Source of the DNA: Bradyrhizobium sp. Tv2a-2
GTDB taxonomy: Bacteria > Pseudomonadota > Alphaproteobacteria > Rhizobiales > Xanthobacteraceae
Length of the DNA stretch: 64,000 nt
NCBI RefSeq assembly: GCF_000472425.1
Contig: NZ_AXAI01000026.1
Location: 19,078-83,077 of the forward strand
Direction: 5' to 3'
Below, piece by piece: positions 16,706 to 25,619 of the stretch. Within the stretch, counting starts at the first letter, position 1. Every line of letters starts with the position of its first letter. A program made the translations under genes and the position numbers. The notes beneath the pieces were generated by a model that had not been told where the DNA came from, searched no databases, and was given only the letters and a program-made list of their open reading frames with translations.

Positions 16706-18412
16706 TTACGCCGCTCGCACCGAGTTCATGAAGTCCGCGACCTGACGCTTCAGCCGGCTGCTTTCGCTCGATAGCGACTGCGCTGCCGAATGCACCTGCG
16801 AGGAGGCGCCGCCGGTCTCCGAGGCGCCGCGCTGCACGTCGGCGATGGCGGTCTCGACCTGCGAGGTGCCTTCCGCTGCGCGCTGCACGTTCCTGGAAAT
16901 TTCCTGGGTGGCGGCGCCCTGTTCCTCGACCGCCGAGGCGATGGCGGCGGAGATTTCGGAGATGCGGGCAATGGTCGTGCCGATCTCCTTGATCGCACTG
17001 ACGGACTCCTGCGTTGCGGACTGGATGTCGGCGATCTGCTGGCTGATCTCGTCGGTGGCTTTCGCAGTCTGCTCGGCGAGTGTCTTCACTTCGGCGGCGA
17101 CGACCGCAAAGCCCTTGCCGGCGCTGCCGGCTCGCGCGGCCTCGATGGTCGCATTCAGCGCGAGCAGGTTGGTCTGGCCGGCGATCGACTGGATCAGGTC
17201 GACGACGTCGCCGATGCGGCTTGCGGCCTGCGACAATTGACTGACACGCGCATCGGTCTTCTGCGCCTGCGTCACCGCTTCGCCGGCGATGCGCGCGGAC
17301 TGTTCGACCTGCCGGCTGATTTCGCCGATCGACGACGACAGCTCTTCGCTGGCGGCCGCGACCGAATGCACGTTGCTGGAGGCTTCGCCCGAGGCCTGCG
17401 AGGCGCGCTGGCTGACCTTCTCGACGGTATCGGCGGTGCGGGTCAGCGTCGTGGCGGAGCCTTCGAGTTGCTGGGCGGCCGCGGTGACCAGGTTGATGAC
17501 CTGGCCGACCTCGCTTTCGAACTGGTCGGCAAGGCGGTTCATGTCGCGCCTGCGCTCGTTGGCGCGCTCGTGTTCGGTCGCCACCCGTTGCTCGCGCAGG
17601 CGGTTGGTCTCGATCATGGCGTCGCGGAACACTTTGACGGTGCGCGCCATCTCGCCGATCTCGTCGGAGCGCTCTGCGTCGGCGACGGGCGCGTCGAGCT
17701 CGCCGGCGCTGAGCGAGGCCATTCGGGCCTTGAGCGTGGTGAGCGGCCTGACCACGCTGCGCGTGATCGACCAGGCGATGGCGATCGAGATCATCATCAG
17801 GGCCACGATGACGATGGAGGCGGTTTGCATCATCGACCAGAAGGAGGCGTCGACGCCCGAGATGTAGCCTGCAGTCGCAATCATCAGGTGCCAGGGCGCA
17901 AAACCGCGCGTGAAGGCGACCTTGTCGAACGGGGTCGGATCGGTGCTCGAACGCAGGAACGTATAGCGCAGGGTGCCTTCGCCCCTTTGCGCGATGTCCA
18001 TCATGATGGAAGCGAAGGGAAGGCCGTTGACATCCTTGGCACCTCGCATGTCCTTGCCGATGAAGGTCGGGACGCCCGGATTGGAGACGCAGAGCCCGGT
18101 CTCATAATCGTAGATGAAAACGTAGTTGGTGTGATTTTCGTACCAGACGCTGCCCGCGGCGGCGAGGAAGCGCTTCTTCGCCTCATCTTCCGTCATCTCC
18201 CCGGACGCGGCAGCGCGCTGGAAGCTGTCCGCCATCTGCCACACGGCGTCGACGATCGCATGCGCCTTCTCGGTTCGCTCGGTGAGCAACTGGTTGCGGG
18301 CTACCAGCAGCACCGTGGTCGCGACCATCACCATGCAGATCGCGCCGACGATGGTCATGGTGGCGAGCTTTGCAGCGATCGAACGGTTCTTCAGACTGCT
18401 CAGTCCAGGCAT
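16706..18412 (-). CDS. Methyl-accepting chemotaxis protein with Cache sensor
   Basis: 568 residues from the ATG at 18412; an in-frame ATG at 18484 gives 24 more. A membrane helix near 13-36 is followed by a periplasmic single Cache domain (about 40-190, WYENHTNYVFIYDYE), a second helix near 192-214, HAMP (about 215-270) and the coiled-coil signalling domain with the conserved tip ARAGSAGKGFAVVAAEV. It should sense a small extracellular ligand, often an organic acid, and signal to CheA. The C-terminus (FMNSVRAA) lacks a CheR-tethering pentapeptide. No che genes are adjacent. Confidence 0.93.
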   Translation of the reverse strand: MPGLSSLKNRSIAAKLATMTIVGAICMVMVATTVLLVARNQLLTERTEKAHAIVDAVWQMADSFQRAAASGEMTEDEAKKRFLAAAGSVWYENHTNYVFIYDYETGLCVSNPGVPTFIGKDMRGAKDVNGLPFASIMMDIAQRGEGTLRYTFLRSSTDPTPFDKVAFTRGFAPWHLMIATAGYISGVDASFWSMMQTASIVIVALMMISIAIAWSITRSVVRPLTTLKARMASLSAGELDAPVADAERSDEIGEMARTVKVFRDAMIETNRLREQRVATEHERANERRRDMNRLADQFESEVGQVINLVTAAAQQLEGSATTLTRTADTVEKVSQRASQASGEASSNVHSVAAASEELSSSIGEISRQVEQSARIAGEAVTQAQKTDARVSQLSQAASRIGDVVDLIQSIAGQTNLLALNATIEAARAGSAGKGFAVVAAEVKTLAEQTAKATDEISQQIADIQSATQESVSAIKEIGTTIARISEISAAIASAVEEQGAATQEISRNVQRAAEGTSQVETAIADVQRGASETGGASSQVHSAAQSLSSESSRLKRQVADFMNSVRAA

Positions 18413-18652
18413 TCCAACTTTCCATTGTGGCTGAAGCGCCGCTGGCGGAATGCCGCGCGCGATTTTGTTATTTGCAAGCTTCAAAATAGAGCAAACTCGT
18501 TAAGAACTGTGTCAGACCCATCGCCAAAGCCGGGCAACCTCGCGGAGGCCTTCGTGCCTTAACGAGCCGTTAATGGGAGGCCTCAGCGTATCCGAGCGCG
18601 AGCGGGCCTTCAGCTCCTGCAACGGCAAAGCGTGCACGAGCGGGCGGCACCG

Positions 18653-19114
18653 TCACACCGGCAGCGCCACCGAATATTTCACCTGGCTCAGCGCAAAGCT
18701 CGATTCGATCGAGGCGATGCCATCCAGCCGCGTCAGCTTGTTCTTCAGGAAGGCTTCATAGGAGGAGAGGTCGGCGGCGACGACGCGCAGGAGGTAGTCG
18801 CGATTGCCGGTCATCAGATAGCACTCCAGCACCTCGTCCCATTTCGAGATAGCTCTGGCGAAACGATCGAGATCCTCCTCCTTCTGTCGCGCGAGCTTGA
18901 TGGAGATGAAGACGCTTACGTGAAGGCCGACCGATTTCTGGTCGACGCTGGCGATGTAGCGCGTGATCACACCGCGCTGTTCCAGAAGCTTGACCCGGCG
19001 GTGGCAGGGCGACACCGACAGCCCGACCTTGTCGGCCAGCTCCTGCATGGTCATGCGGCCGTCCGATTGCAGCAGGGTGAGGATTTTACGATCGATGGCG
19101 TCGAGCGCTGCCAT
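18653..19114 (-). CDS. Lrp/AsnC-family transcriptional regulator
   Basis: 153 residues. The N-terminal HTH (about 6-50: DRKILTLLQSDGRMTMQELA, then VGLSVSPCHRRVKLLEQRG) is followed by an AsnC_trans_reg/RAM domain that binds amino-acid-like effectors. It is transcribed divergently from the large ThDP enzyme at 19255 across about 140 bp that contain two palindromes, so it probably controls that gene and itself. Lrp regulators of this type usually respond to the amino acid or keto acid handled by the divergent enzyme. Confidence 0.93.
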   Translation of the reverse strand: MAALDAIDRKILTLLQSDGRMTMQELADKVGLSVSPCHRRVKLLEQRGVITRYIASVDQKSVGLHVSVFISIKLARQKEEDLDRFARAISKWDEVLECYLMTGNRDYLLRVVAADLSSYEAFLKNKLTRLDGIASIESSFALSQVKYSVALPV

Positions 19115-19116
19115 TG

Positions 19117-19153
19117 GGATAAAATATCCTAGTTTTGTGTTACGCTGGTAACA
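19117..19153. promoter_or_regulatory. Two palindromic sites in the Lrp / E1 divergent promoter
   Basis: GGATA-AAA-TATCC (19117-19129) and TGTTAC-GCTG-GTAACA (19138-19153) are both perfect and lie 2 bp and 23 bp upstream of the lrp start codon. Their position suggests autorepression and control of the divergent gene by the Lrp-type regulator; this is inferred from location. Confidence 0.55.
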
Positions 19154-19254
19154 TATACCAATAATGGCCGGTATCGCGCGAAAAATTGAGAATTATCGGC
19201 GCGACGGCAGGATTAACATGGCGCGATCCACCCGAGTCTTCCGGAGGCGCCGCC

Positions 19255-21621
19255 ATGGCCATCGAACCCGTACGTCTTGAGCTGTTGTCGGCGCTTGCCC
19301 GCAAGGTGCTGTGGCTGTCGTCCTGGACCATCCACCACGCCAATCACATCCGGCCCAACACCGACGGCCTGAAGGTCGGGGGCCACCAGGCGTCCTCGGC
19401 CTCGCTCGCGACCATCATGTCGGCGCTGTATTTTTCCGTGCTGCGCCCGGAGGACCGCGTCGCGGTGAAGCCGCATGCGAGCCCGGTGTTTCACGCCATC
19501 CAATATCTGTTCGGCCGCCAGACGCGTGACAAGCTGGAGAATTTCCGTGGCCTGAAGGGCGCGCAGTCCTATCCCTCGCGCACCAAGGACACCGACGATG
19601 TCGATTTCTCGACCGGCTCGGTCGGCCTCGGCGTCGCGCAGACCTTGTTCGCCTCGCTGGTGCAGGACTACGTCAAGGCGCATGGCGGGATGAAGGACCG
19701 GCGCGAGGGCCGCATGATTGCCCTCGTCGGTGACGCCGAGATGGACGAGGGTAACATCTTCGAGGCGCTGGCGGAGGGCTGGAAGCACGGCCTGCGCAAC
19801 ACTTGGTGGGTGGTCGACTACAATCGCCAGAGCCTCGACGCCGTGGTGCGCGAGGGTCTCTGGGAGAAATTCCAGACCATGTTCCGCAATTTCGGCTGGG
19901 ACGTGGTGATCGTAAAATACGGCACCTTGATGCGGCAGGCCTTTGCCGAGCCCGGCGGCGAGGCATTGCGGCGCTGGATCGACAATTGCCCGAACGCACT
20001 CTATGCCGCGCTGTGCTTCCAGGGCGGCGCGGCATTCCGCAAGCATCTGCTCGACGAGATTGGTGATCAGGGCCCGGTTACCCAGTTGATCGAACGGCGC
20101 AGCGACGAGGAGCTGCTGGCGCTGATGTCCAATCTCGGCGGCCACGACATGGCGAGCATGATCGAGGCATTCGAGGCGATCGATCATGACCGCCCGGTCT
20201 GCTTCATCGCCTATACCATCAAGGGCATCGGCCTGCCGTTCCAGGGCCACAAGGACAATCACGCCGGCCTGATGACGATCGCGCAGATGGAGAAGTGGCG
20301 CGAGGCTCAGAACATCCGCCCCGGACATGAGTGGGACAAGTTCGAGGGCCTGCCGCAGGACGAGGCCGCGCTGGAAGCATTCCTGAAGGATGCGCCGTTT
20401 ACTCGCGGTGGCAATCGCCGTCTCACCGCGCCCGTGGTCGAGGTGCCGCGCGAACTCACGCTCAAGCAGGCCGCGCAGATGTCGACGCAGCAGGGCTTTG
20501 GTCTGGTGCTGAACGAGATCGCGCGCGGCGACAGCGAACTGGCGGCGCGCATCGTCACGACGTCGCCCGACGTGACGGTCTCGACCAATCTCGGCGCATG
20601 GGTGAACAGGCGTGGCCTGTTCGCGCGCGCCGAGAAGGCCGATACCTTCCGCAGCGAGAAGATCCCGTCGACCTATAATTGGGACGCCTCGCCCAAGGGC
20701 CAGCATATCGAGCTCGGCATTGCCGAAATGAACCTGTTCATCCTGCTCTCCGCGCTCGGGCTGTCGCACCACATCAATGGCGAGCGGCTGCTGCCGGTCG
20801 GCACGCTCTACGATCCCTTCATCGAGCGCGGCCTCGATGCGCTCAACTATGCCTGCTATCAGGACTCGCGGTTCATGGTGGCGGCGACGCCGTCGGGCAT
20901 CACGCTCGCGCCCGAAGGCGGCGCGCATCAATCGATCGCAACGCCCTTGATCGGCATGGCGCAGGACGGGCTTGCCTCGTTCGAACCGGCGTTCGTCGAT
21001 GAGCTCGCGGCGATCATGGGCTGGGGCTTCCGGCATATGCAGCGCGAGGCCGGCGAGGGCGGCTCGGTCTATTTGCGGCTATCGACGCGCACCATCGAGC
21101 AGCCGCAGCGGCTGATGTCGCCCGAGCTGCGCGACAACATCACCGCCGGCGCCTATTGGTTGCGCAAGCCAGGGCCGAACGCCGAGGTCGTCATCGCCTA
21201 TACCGGCGCGGTTGCGCCGGAGGCGATCGAGGCCACCGGATTGATCGGCGAGAGCCGGCGCGATGTCGGCCTGCTCGCGGTTACGTCCGTGGACCGGCTG
21301 CATGCGGGATGGACCGCCGCACGGAATTTGCGGCGCGCCCGTCGCGGGGTGCAGCACTTGAGCCATATCGAACAGCTGCTTGCACCCCTGCCGCGCGATT
21401 GCGGCATCGTCACCGTGATCGATGGCCACCCGGCCGCGCTCGGCTGGCTCGGCAGCGTCCGGGGTCACCGGGCGGAGGCGCTCGGAGTCGAGCATTTCGG
21501 CCAGACCGGCAGCATTGACGAGCTTTACCGGACCTATGGCATCGATGCCAACGCGATCATCGATGCGGCAGAAAGCCTCACCGCGGGCGCTCCCGTGCTG
21601 CACCGCAAAATGGCGGTCTAA
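19255..21621 (+). CDS. Pyruvate-dehydrogenase-E1-like (transketolase family) ThDP enzyme, MdeB/AceE type
   Basis: 788 residues from the ATG at 19255, preceded by CCGGAGG; an in-frame ATG at 19186 is less likely. The ThDP motif runs from VGDAEMDEGN to VVDYNRQSLD (GD-x(n)-N), with the single-chain E1 order: ThDP-binding domain, pyrimidine domain (IELGIAEMNLFILLSALGLS), C-terminal transketolase domain. It is shorter than the usual homodimeric E1 (near 880 residues). Similar proteins beside Lrp regulators include MdeB of pseudomonads, which acts on 2-oxobutanoate. No E2/E3 genes are adjacent. A 2-oxo acid derived from amino-acid breakdown is the likely substrate. Confidence 0.85.
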   Translation: MAIEPVRLELLSALARKVLWLSSWTIHHANHIRPNTDGLKVGGHQASSASLATIMSALYFSVLRPEDRVAVKPHASPVFHAIQYLFGRQTRDKLENFRGLKGAQSYPSRTKDTDDVDFSTGSVGLGVAQTLFASLVQDYVKAHGGMKDRREGRMIALVGDAEMDEGNIFEALAEGWKHGLRNTWWVVDYNRQSLDAVVREGLWEKFQTMFRNFGWDVVIVKYGTLMRQAFAEPGGEALRRWIDNCPNALYAALCFQGGAAFRKHLLDEIGDQGPVTQLIERRSDEELLALMSNLGGHDMASMIEAFEAIDHDRPVCFIAYTIKGIGLPFQGHKDNHAGLMTIAQMEKWREAQNIRPGHEWDKFEGLPQDEAALEAFLKDAPFTRGGNRRLTAPVVEVPRELTLKQAAQMSTQQGFGLVLNEIARGDSELAARIVTTSPDVTVSTNLGAWVNRRGLFARAEKADTFRSEKIPSTYNWDASPKGQHIELGIAEMNLFILLSALGLSHHINGERLLPVGTLYDPFIERGLDALNYACYQDSRFMVAATPSGITLAPEGGAHQSIATPLIGMAQDGLASFEPAFVDELAAIMGWGFRHMQREAGEGGSVYLRLSTRTIEQPQRLMSPELRDNITAGAYWLRKPGPNAEVVIAYTGAVAPEAIEATGLIGESRRDVGLLAVTSVDRLHAGWTAARNLRRARRGVQHLSHIEQLLAPLPRDCGIVTVIDGHPAALGWLGSVRGHRAEALGVEHFGQTGSIDELYRTYGIDANAIIDAAESLTAGAPVLHRKMAV

Positions 21622-21936
21622 CGGGCCGCGCTCAACGCGGAGCAATCGCGCCATCACGCTCCTCCGTCAGGGCCAGGACAGGCGGCCATGACGGTTTTGC
21701 GGCCGTGATCTCCTGCTTAATTGCGTCCGGGCGCTAAGGCTGGATCGCGGTCGCTTCGCTTACTTGGCCGGCACGACAGCCATCATCTTGCCAGCGTCAC
21801 AGTCCCTCCCTTATATCCAGCGTCCGCCGCAGCTCAGGCGTCCGCTTATGGCGGGTTCAATCGGTCAGGCTTTCGTGCAAGGATAGTTGCCGAACGCTTC
21901 CATTTCCGTCCGCATTACGAACTCACGAGGTTTTCG
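21622..21936. other. 315-bp spacer upstream of the aldehyde dehydrogenase
   Basis: No gene is supported here. The aldehyde dehydrogenase frame is open back to 21721, but the 72 extra residues do not resemble the family and the ATG at 21937 follows CACGAGG. A promoter is likely, but no confident -35/-10 pair was picked. Confidence 0.5.
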
Positions 21937-23367
21937 ATGGTCAATCGTCTGCAATTTTATATCGATGGCGCCTGGGTCGATCCGGTCGTCAAGAAGTCCA
22001 CGCCCGTCGTCAATCCCGCCACCGAAGAGGCGATGTATGAGGTCGCGCTCGGCTCCAAGGCCGATGTCGACAAGGCGGTTGCCGCCGCCAAGCGCGCCTT
22101 TGAGACCTTCTCCCAGACCAGCCGTGACGAGCGCGTCGCGCTGCTCTCCAAGATCATCGAGATCTACAAGGGCCGCATGAAGGAGATCGGCGCCGCCGTC
22201 TCCGACGAGATGGGCGCGCCGCTGCCGATGGCGGAGAAGCTGCAGGCCGGCGCCGGCCTTGGCCATCTCATGAACACCCTCGACGTGCTCAAGAAATACG
22301 AGTTCGAGGAGACCATGGGCACCGCGGTCATCGTGCGCGAGCCGGTCGGCGTGATCGGCATGATCACCCCCTGGAACTGGCCGCTGAACCAGATCGCCTG
22401 CAAGGTCGCGCCCGCGCTTGCCGCCGGCTGCACCATGATCCTCAAGCCCTCGGAGTTCACTCCGACCTCGGCGCTGATCTTCGCCGAAATCCTCCATGAA
22501 GCGGGCGTGCCGAAGGGCGTGTTCAATCTCATCAACGGCCTCGGACCCGAGGTCGGTGCCGCCATGAGCGAACACCTTGACATCGACATGATCTCCTTCA
22601 CCGGCTCGACTCGCGCCGGCGTCGACGTTGCCAAGCGCGCGGCCCCGACCGTGAAGCGTGTGAGCCAGGAACTTGGCGGCAAGTCGCCGAACGTCATCCT
22701 CGATGATGCCGACCTTACCAAGGCGGTGACCGGCGGCGTGGCGCACATGTTCAACAACTCCGGCCAGTCCTGCAACGCGCCGTCGCGCATGATCGTGCCG
22801 CTGTCCAAGATGAAGGAAGTGGCTGCGATCGCGAAGGCCGTCGCCGACAGGACCAAGGCCGGCGATCCGCGCGGCGAGGGCACCACCATCGGCCCCGTCG
22901 TTAACCGCGGCCAGTGGGAGAAGATCCAGGCGCTGATCCAAAAGGGTATCGAAGAGGGCGCAACGCTGGTCGCCGGCGGTCCGGGCCTGCCGGAGGGCGT
23001 CAACAAGGGCTTCTACGTGCGCCCGACCATCTTCGCCGACGTCACCAACGAGATGACGATCGCGAAGGAGGAGATCTTCGGGCCGGTGCTGACCATCATC
23101 GGCGCCAAGGACGAGTCCGATGCGGTGCGCATTGCCAACGACACGCCCTACGGTCTCGCAGGCTATGTCTCGGCCGGCACGGTCGAGCGTGCGCGCAAAG
23201 TCGGCCGCCAGATCCGCGCCGGCAACGTCAACTTGCAGGGCATGCCGAATGAGCGCTCCGCGCCGTTCGGCGGCTACAAGCAGTCCGGCAACGGCCGCGA
23301 GTGGGGCCGTTACGGCATGGAAGAATATCTCGAGGTGAAGGCTGTCGCCGGCTTCAACGCGGCGTAA
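21937..23367 (+). CDS. Aldehyde dehydrogenase (NAD(P)+)
   Basis: 476 residues with the complete ALDH set: Asn147 (TPWNWPLN), Lys170 (MILKPSE), the general base Glu245 (QELGGKS) and the nucleophile Cys279 (GQSCNAPS). It would oxidise an aldehyde to the acid. In the setting of the following uronate-type genes a semialdehyde such as 2-oxoglutarate semialdehyde is plausible, but its 5' spacer and a strong terminator after it show that it is its own transcript. The motif GQSCNAPSR is unusual in having Asn after Cys. Confidence 0.93.
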   Translation: MVNRLQFYIDGAWVDPVVKKSTPVVNPATEEAMYEVALGSKADVDKAVAAAKRAFETFSQTSRDERVALLSKIIEIYKGRMKEIGAAVSDEMGAPLPMAEKLQAGAGLGHLMNTLDVLKKYEFEETMGTAVIVREPVGVIGMITPWNWPLNQIACKVAPALAAGCTMILKPSEFTPTSALIFAEILHEAGVPKGVFNLINGLGPEVGAAMSEHLDIDMISFTGSTRAGVDVAKRAAPTVKRVSQELGGKSPNVILDDADLTKAVTGGVAHMFNNSGQSCNAPSRMIVPLSKMKEVAAIAKAVADRTKAGDPRGEGTTIGPVVNRGQWEKIQALIQKGIEEGATLVAGGPGLPEGVNKGFYVRPTIFADVTNEMTIAKEEIFGPVLTIIGAKDESDAVRIANDTPYGLAGYVSAGTVERARKVGRQIRAGNVNLQGMPNERSAPFGGYKQSGNGREWGRYGMEEYLEVKAVAGFNAA

Positions 23368-23421
23368 GACTATATCCAATCACTCGGTATCGTCCCGGCG
23401 AAATCCAGGACCGATAATCTT

Positions 23422-23460
23422 AAGGCCGGCGTTCTCGAAGGACGCCGGCCTTTGTGTTGT
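23422..23460 (+). terminator. Rho-independent terminator after the aldehyde dehydrogenase
   Basis: Perfect 11-bp stem AAGGCCGGCGT (23422-23432) with ACGCCGGCCTT (23442-23452), a 9-nt loop and a T-rich tail TGTGTTGTT. It lies between two convergent genes. Confidence 0.88.
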
Positions 23461-23466
23461 TGGCGG

Positions 23467-23567
23467 TTATTCCGGGTTCGATGCTGCGCATCGCCCCGGA
23501 ATCTCGAGATTCTCAGGTGCGCAATTGCGCACCGTAGTTCGGCTCTATCGATCCGCCCCGGAATGAC
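23467..23567. repeat. Dispersed intergenic repeat, family C, copy 1
   Basis: Contains ATTCCGGGTTCGATGCTGCG followed by CATCGCCCCGGAAT, and a terminal CGCCCCGGAATGAC. The same core recurs in the copy at 25503-25597. It also holds a small GGTGCGCAATTGCGCACC palindrome. Confidence 0.8.
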
Positions 23568-23578
23568 GAGCAAAACAA

Positions 23579-24547
<969 letters not shown>

Positions 24548-24578
24548 TTGCTGTTCTCGTTGTTGCGTTTCCTCGGCA

Positions 24579-24592
24579 GATAGTCTGCTATC
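24579..24592. promoter_or_regulatory. Small palindrome in the divergent lactonase / dehydrogenase promoter region
   Basis: GATAG-TCTG-CTATC lies in the 134-bp gap between two divergent genes of the same probable pathway. It is a candidate operator by position only; no regulator gene is next to it. Confidence 0.35.
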
Positions 24593-24681
24593 ATTGCGCG
24601 CCCGGGATCGCAAATTGGTGAACGGACATCGGTCGCGGCTTGAAGCCCGCGAGATTACAAGGTTGGATTAAGAGGGAAGAG

Positions 24682-25494
24682 ATGCCACGTATTTTGATGA
24701 CCGGCGCGTCGGGGGGAATAGGCACCTCGCTGCGCAAGCTGCTGCCGCCGATCTATCCGGACCTCGTGCTCAGCGACATCAAGACGCCGGCCGACCTTGC
24801 ACCTCACGAGAAATTCAAGGCCGCCGAGCTATCCGATCTTGCCCAGGTGGAGGCGATCTGCGAGGGCGTCGACGGCATCCTGCATTTCGGCGGCTATTCT
24901 GTCGAAGGCTCCTGGGAGACGATCCTGCCGTCCAACATCATCGGCTGCTACAATCTGTTCGAGGCGGCGCGGCGGAAGGGCGTCAAGCGCGTGGTGTTCG
25001 CGTCGTCGAACCACGCGGTCGGCTTCTATCCCCGCTACCATCGCATCGGCACCGATGTGACCCCGCGGCCCGATGGCTACTATGGCGTGAGCAAGGCCTT
25101 TGGCGAGGCGACCGGCGCGCTCTATGCCGACAAGCACGGCCTCAAGGTGACCTGCCTGCGCATCGGCAATTTCGGCGACAAGCCGCTCGATCACCGCAGG
25201 CTTTCGATTTGGCTCAAGCCGGAGGACATGGTGCAGCTCTGCCGCATCGGCCTGGAGCATCCCGACATCCATTTCGAGATCCTGTACGGCGCGTCGAATA
25301 ATGAACGCTCCTGGTGGGACAATCACCGCGCCTACGAGCTCGGCTATCGCCCGGCCGGACGCGCGGAGGATTTTGTCGCGCATGCCATGGCCGAACAGGC
25401 CAAGCTGAAGCCTGATCCGGTTGCCGATTTCTACCAGGGCGGCGCGTTCTGCAGCATGGGGTTTTCCGGCGACAAGAGCCGGATCGTGGAGTGA
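24682..25494 (+). CDS. NAD-dependent uronate-dehydrogenase-like SDR/epimerase
   Basis: 270 residues from the ATG at 24682, preceded by AAGAGGGAAGAG. The N-terminal NAD motif is TGASGGIGTSL (about 7-17), a serine pair sits in FASSNHAVGFYPR and the catalytic Tyr134-xxx-Lys138 is in YYGVSKAFGE. The segment VEGSWETILPSNIIGCYNLF is close to that of bacterial uronate dehydrogenases (Udh), which oxidise glucuronate or galacturonate to the aldarolactone. The neighbouring lactonase and IlvD/Edd dehydratase support a sugar-acid oxidation route. A role in another hexose derivative is possible. Confidence 0.85.
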   Translation: MPRILMTGASGGIGTSLRKLLPPIYPDLVLSDIKTPADLAPHEKFKAAELSDLAQVEAICEGVDGILHFGGYSVEGSWETILPSNIIGCYNLFEAARRKGVKRVVFASSNHAVGFYPRYHRIGTDVTPRPDGYYGVSKAFGEATGALYADKHGLKVTCLRIGNFGDKPLDHRRLSIWLKPEDMVQLCRIGLEHPDIHFEILYGASNNERSWWDNHRAYELGYRPAGRAEDFVAHAMAEQAKLKPDPVADFYQGGAFCSMGFSGDKSRIVE

Positions 25495-25502
25495 GCCAAA
25501 AG

Positions 25503-25597
25503 CGTCATGCCGGGGCATCGCGTTAGCGATGAACCCGGAATCTTTCGCCGCAACTTCGAGATTCCGGGCTCGATGCTTCGCATCGCCCCGGAATGAC
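25503..25597. repeat. Dispersed intergenic repeat, family C, copy 2
   Basis: Shares the core ATTCCGGG-CTCGATGCT-CGCATCGCCCCGGAATGAC with the copy at 23467-23567 and adds an inverted left half, GCCGGGGCATCGCGTTAGCG. It fills most of the gap between two co-directional pathway genes. Confidence 0.8.
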
Positions 25598-25619
25598 CGA
25601 ACAATAAGGAAGCAAAAAC

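Noticed and set aside
16790..18562. A 590-residue open frame on the plus strand
   Set aside because: It is the complement of the chemoreceptor gene, with low-complexity Gly/Asp/Arg sequence and no family motifs.
19213..21036. A 607-residue open frame on the minus strand
   Set aside because: Antisense to the E1-like ThDP enzyme; no recognisable domain.
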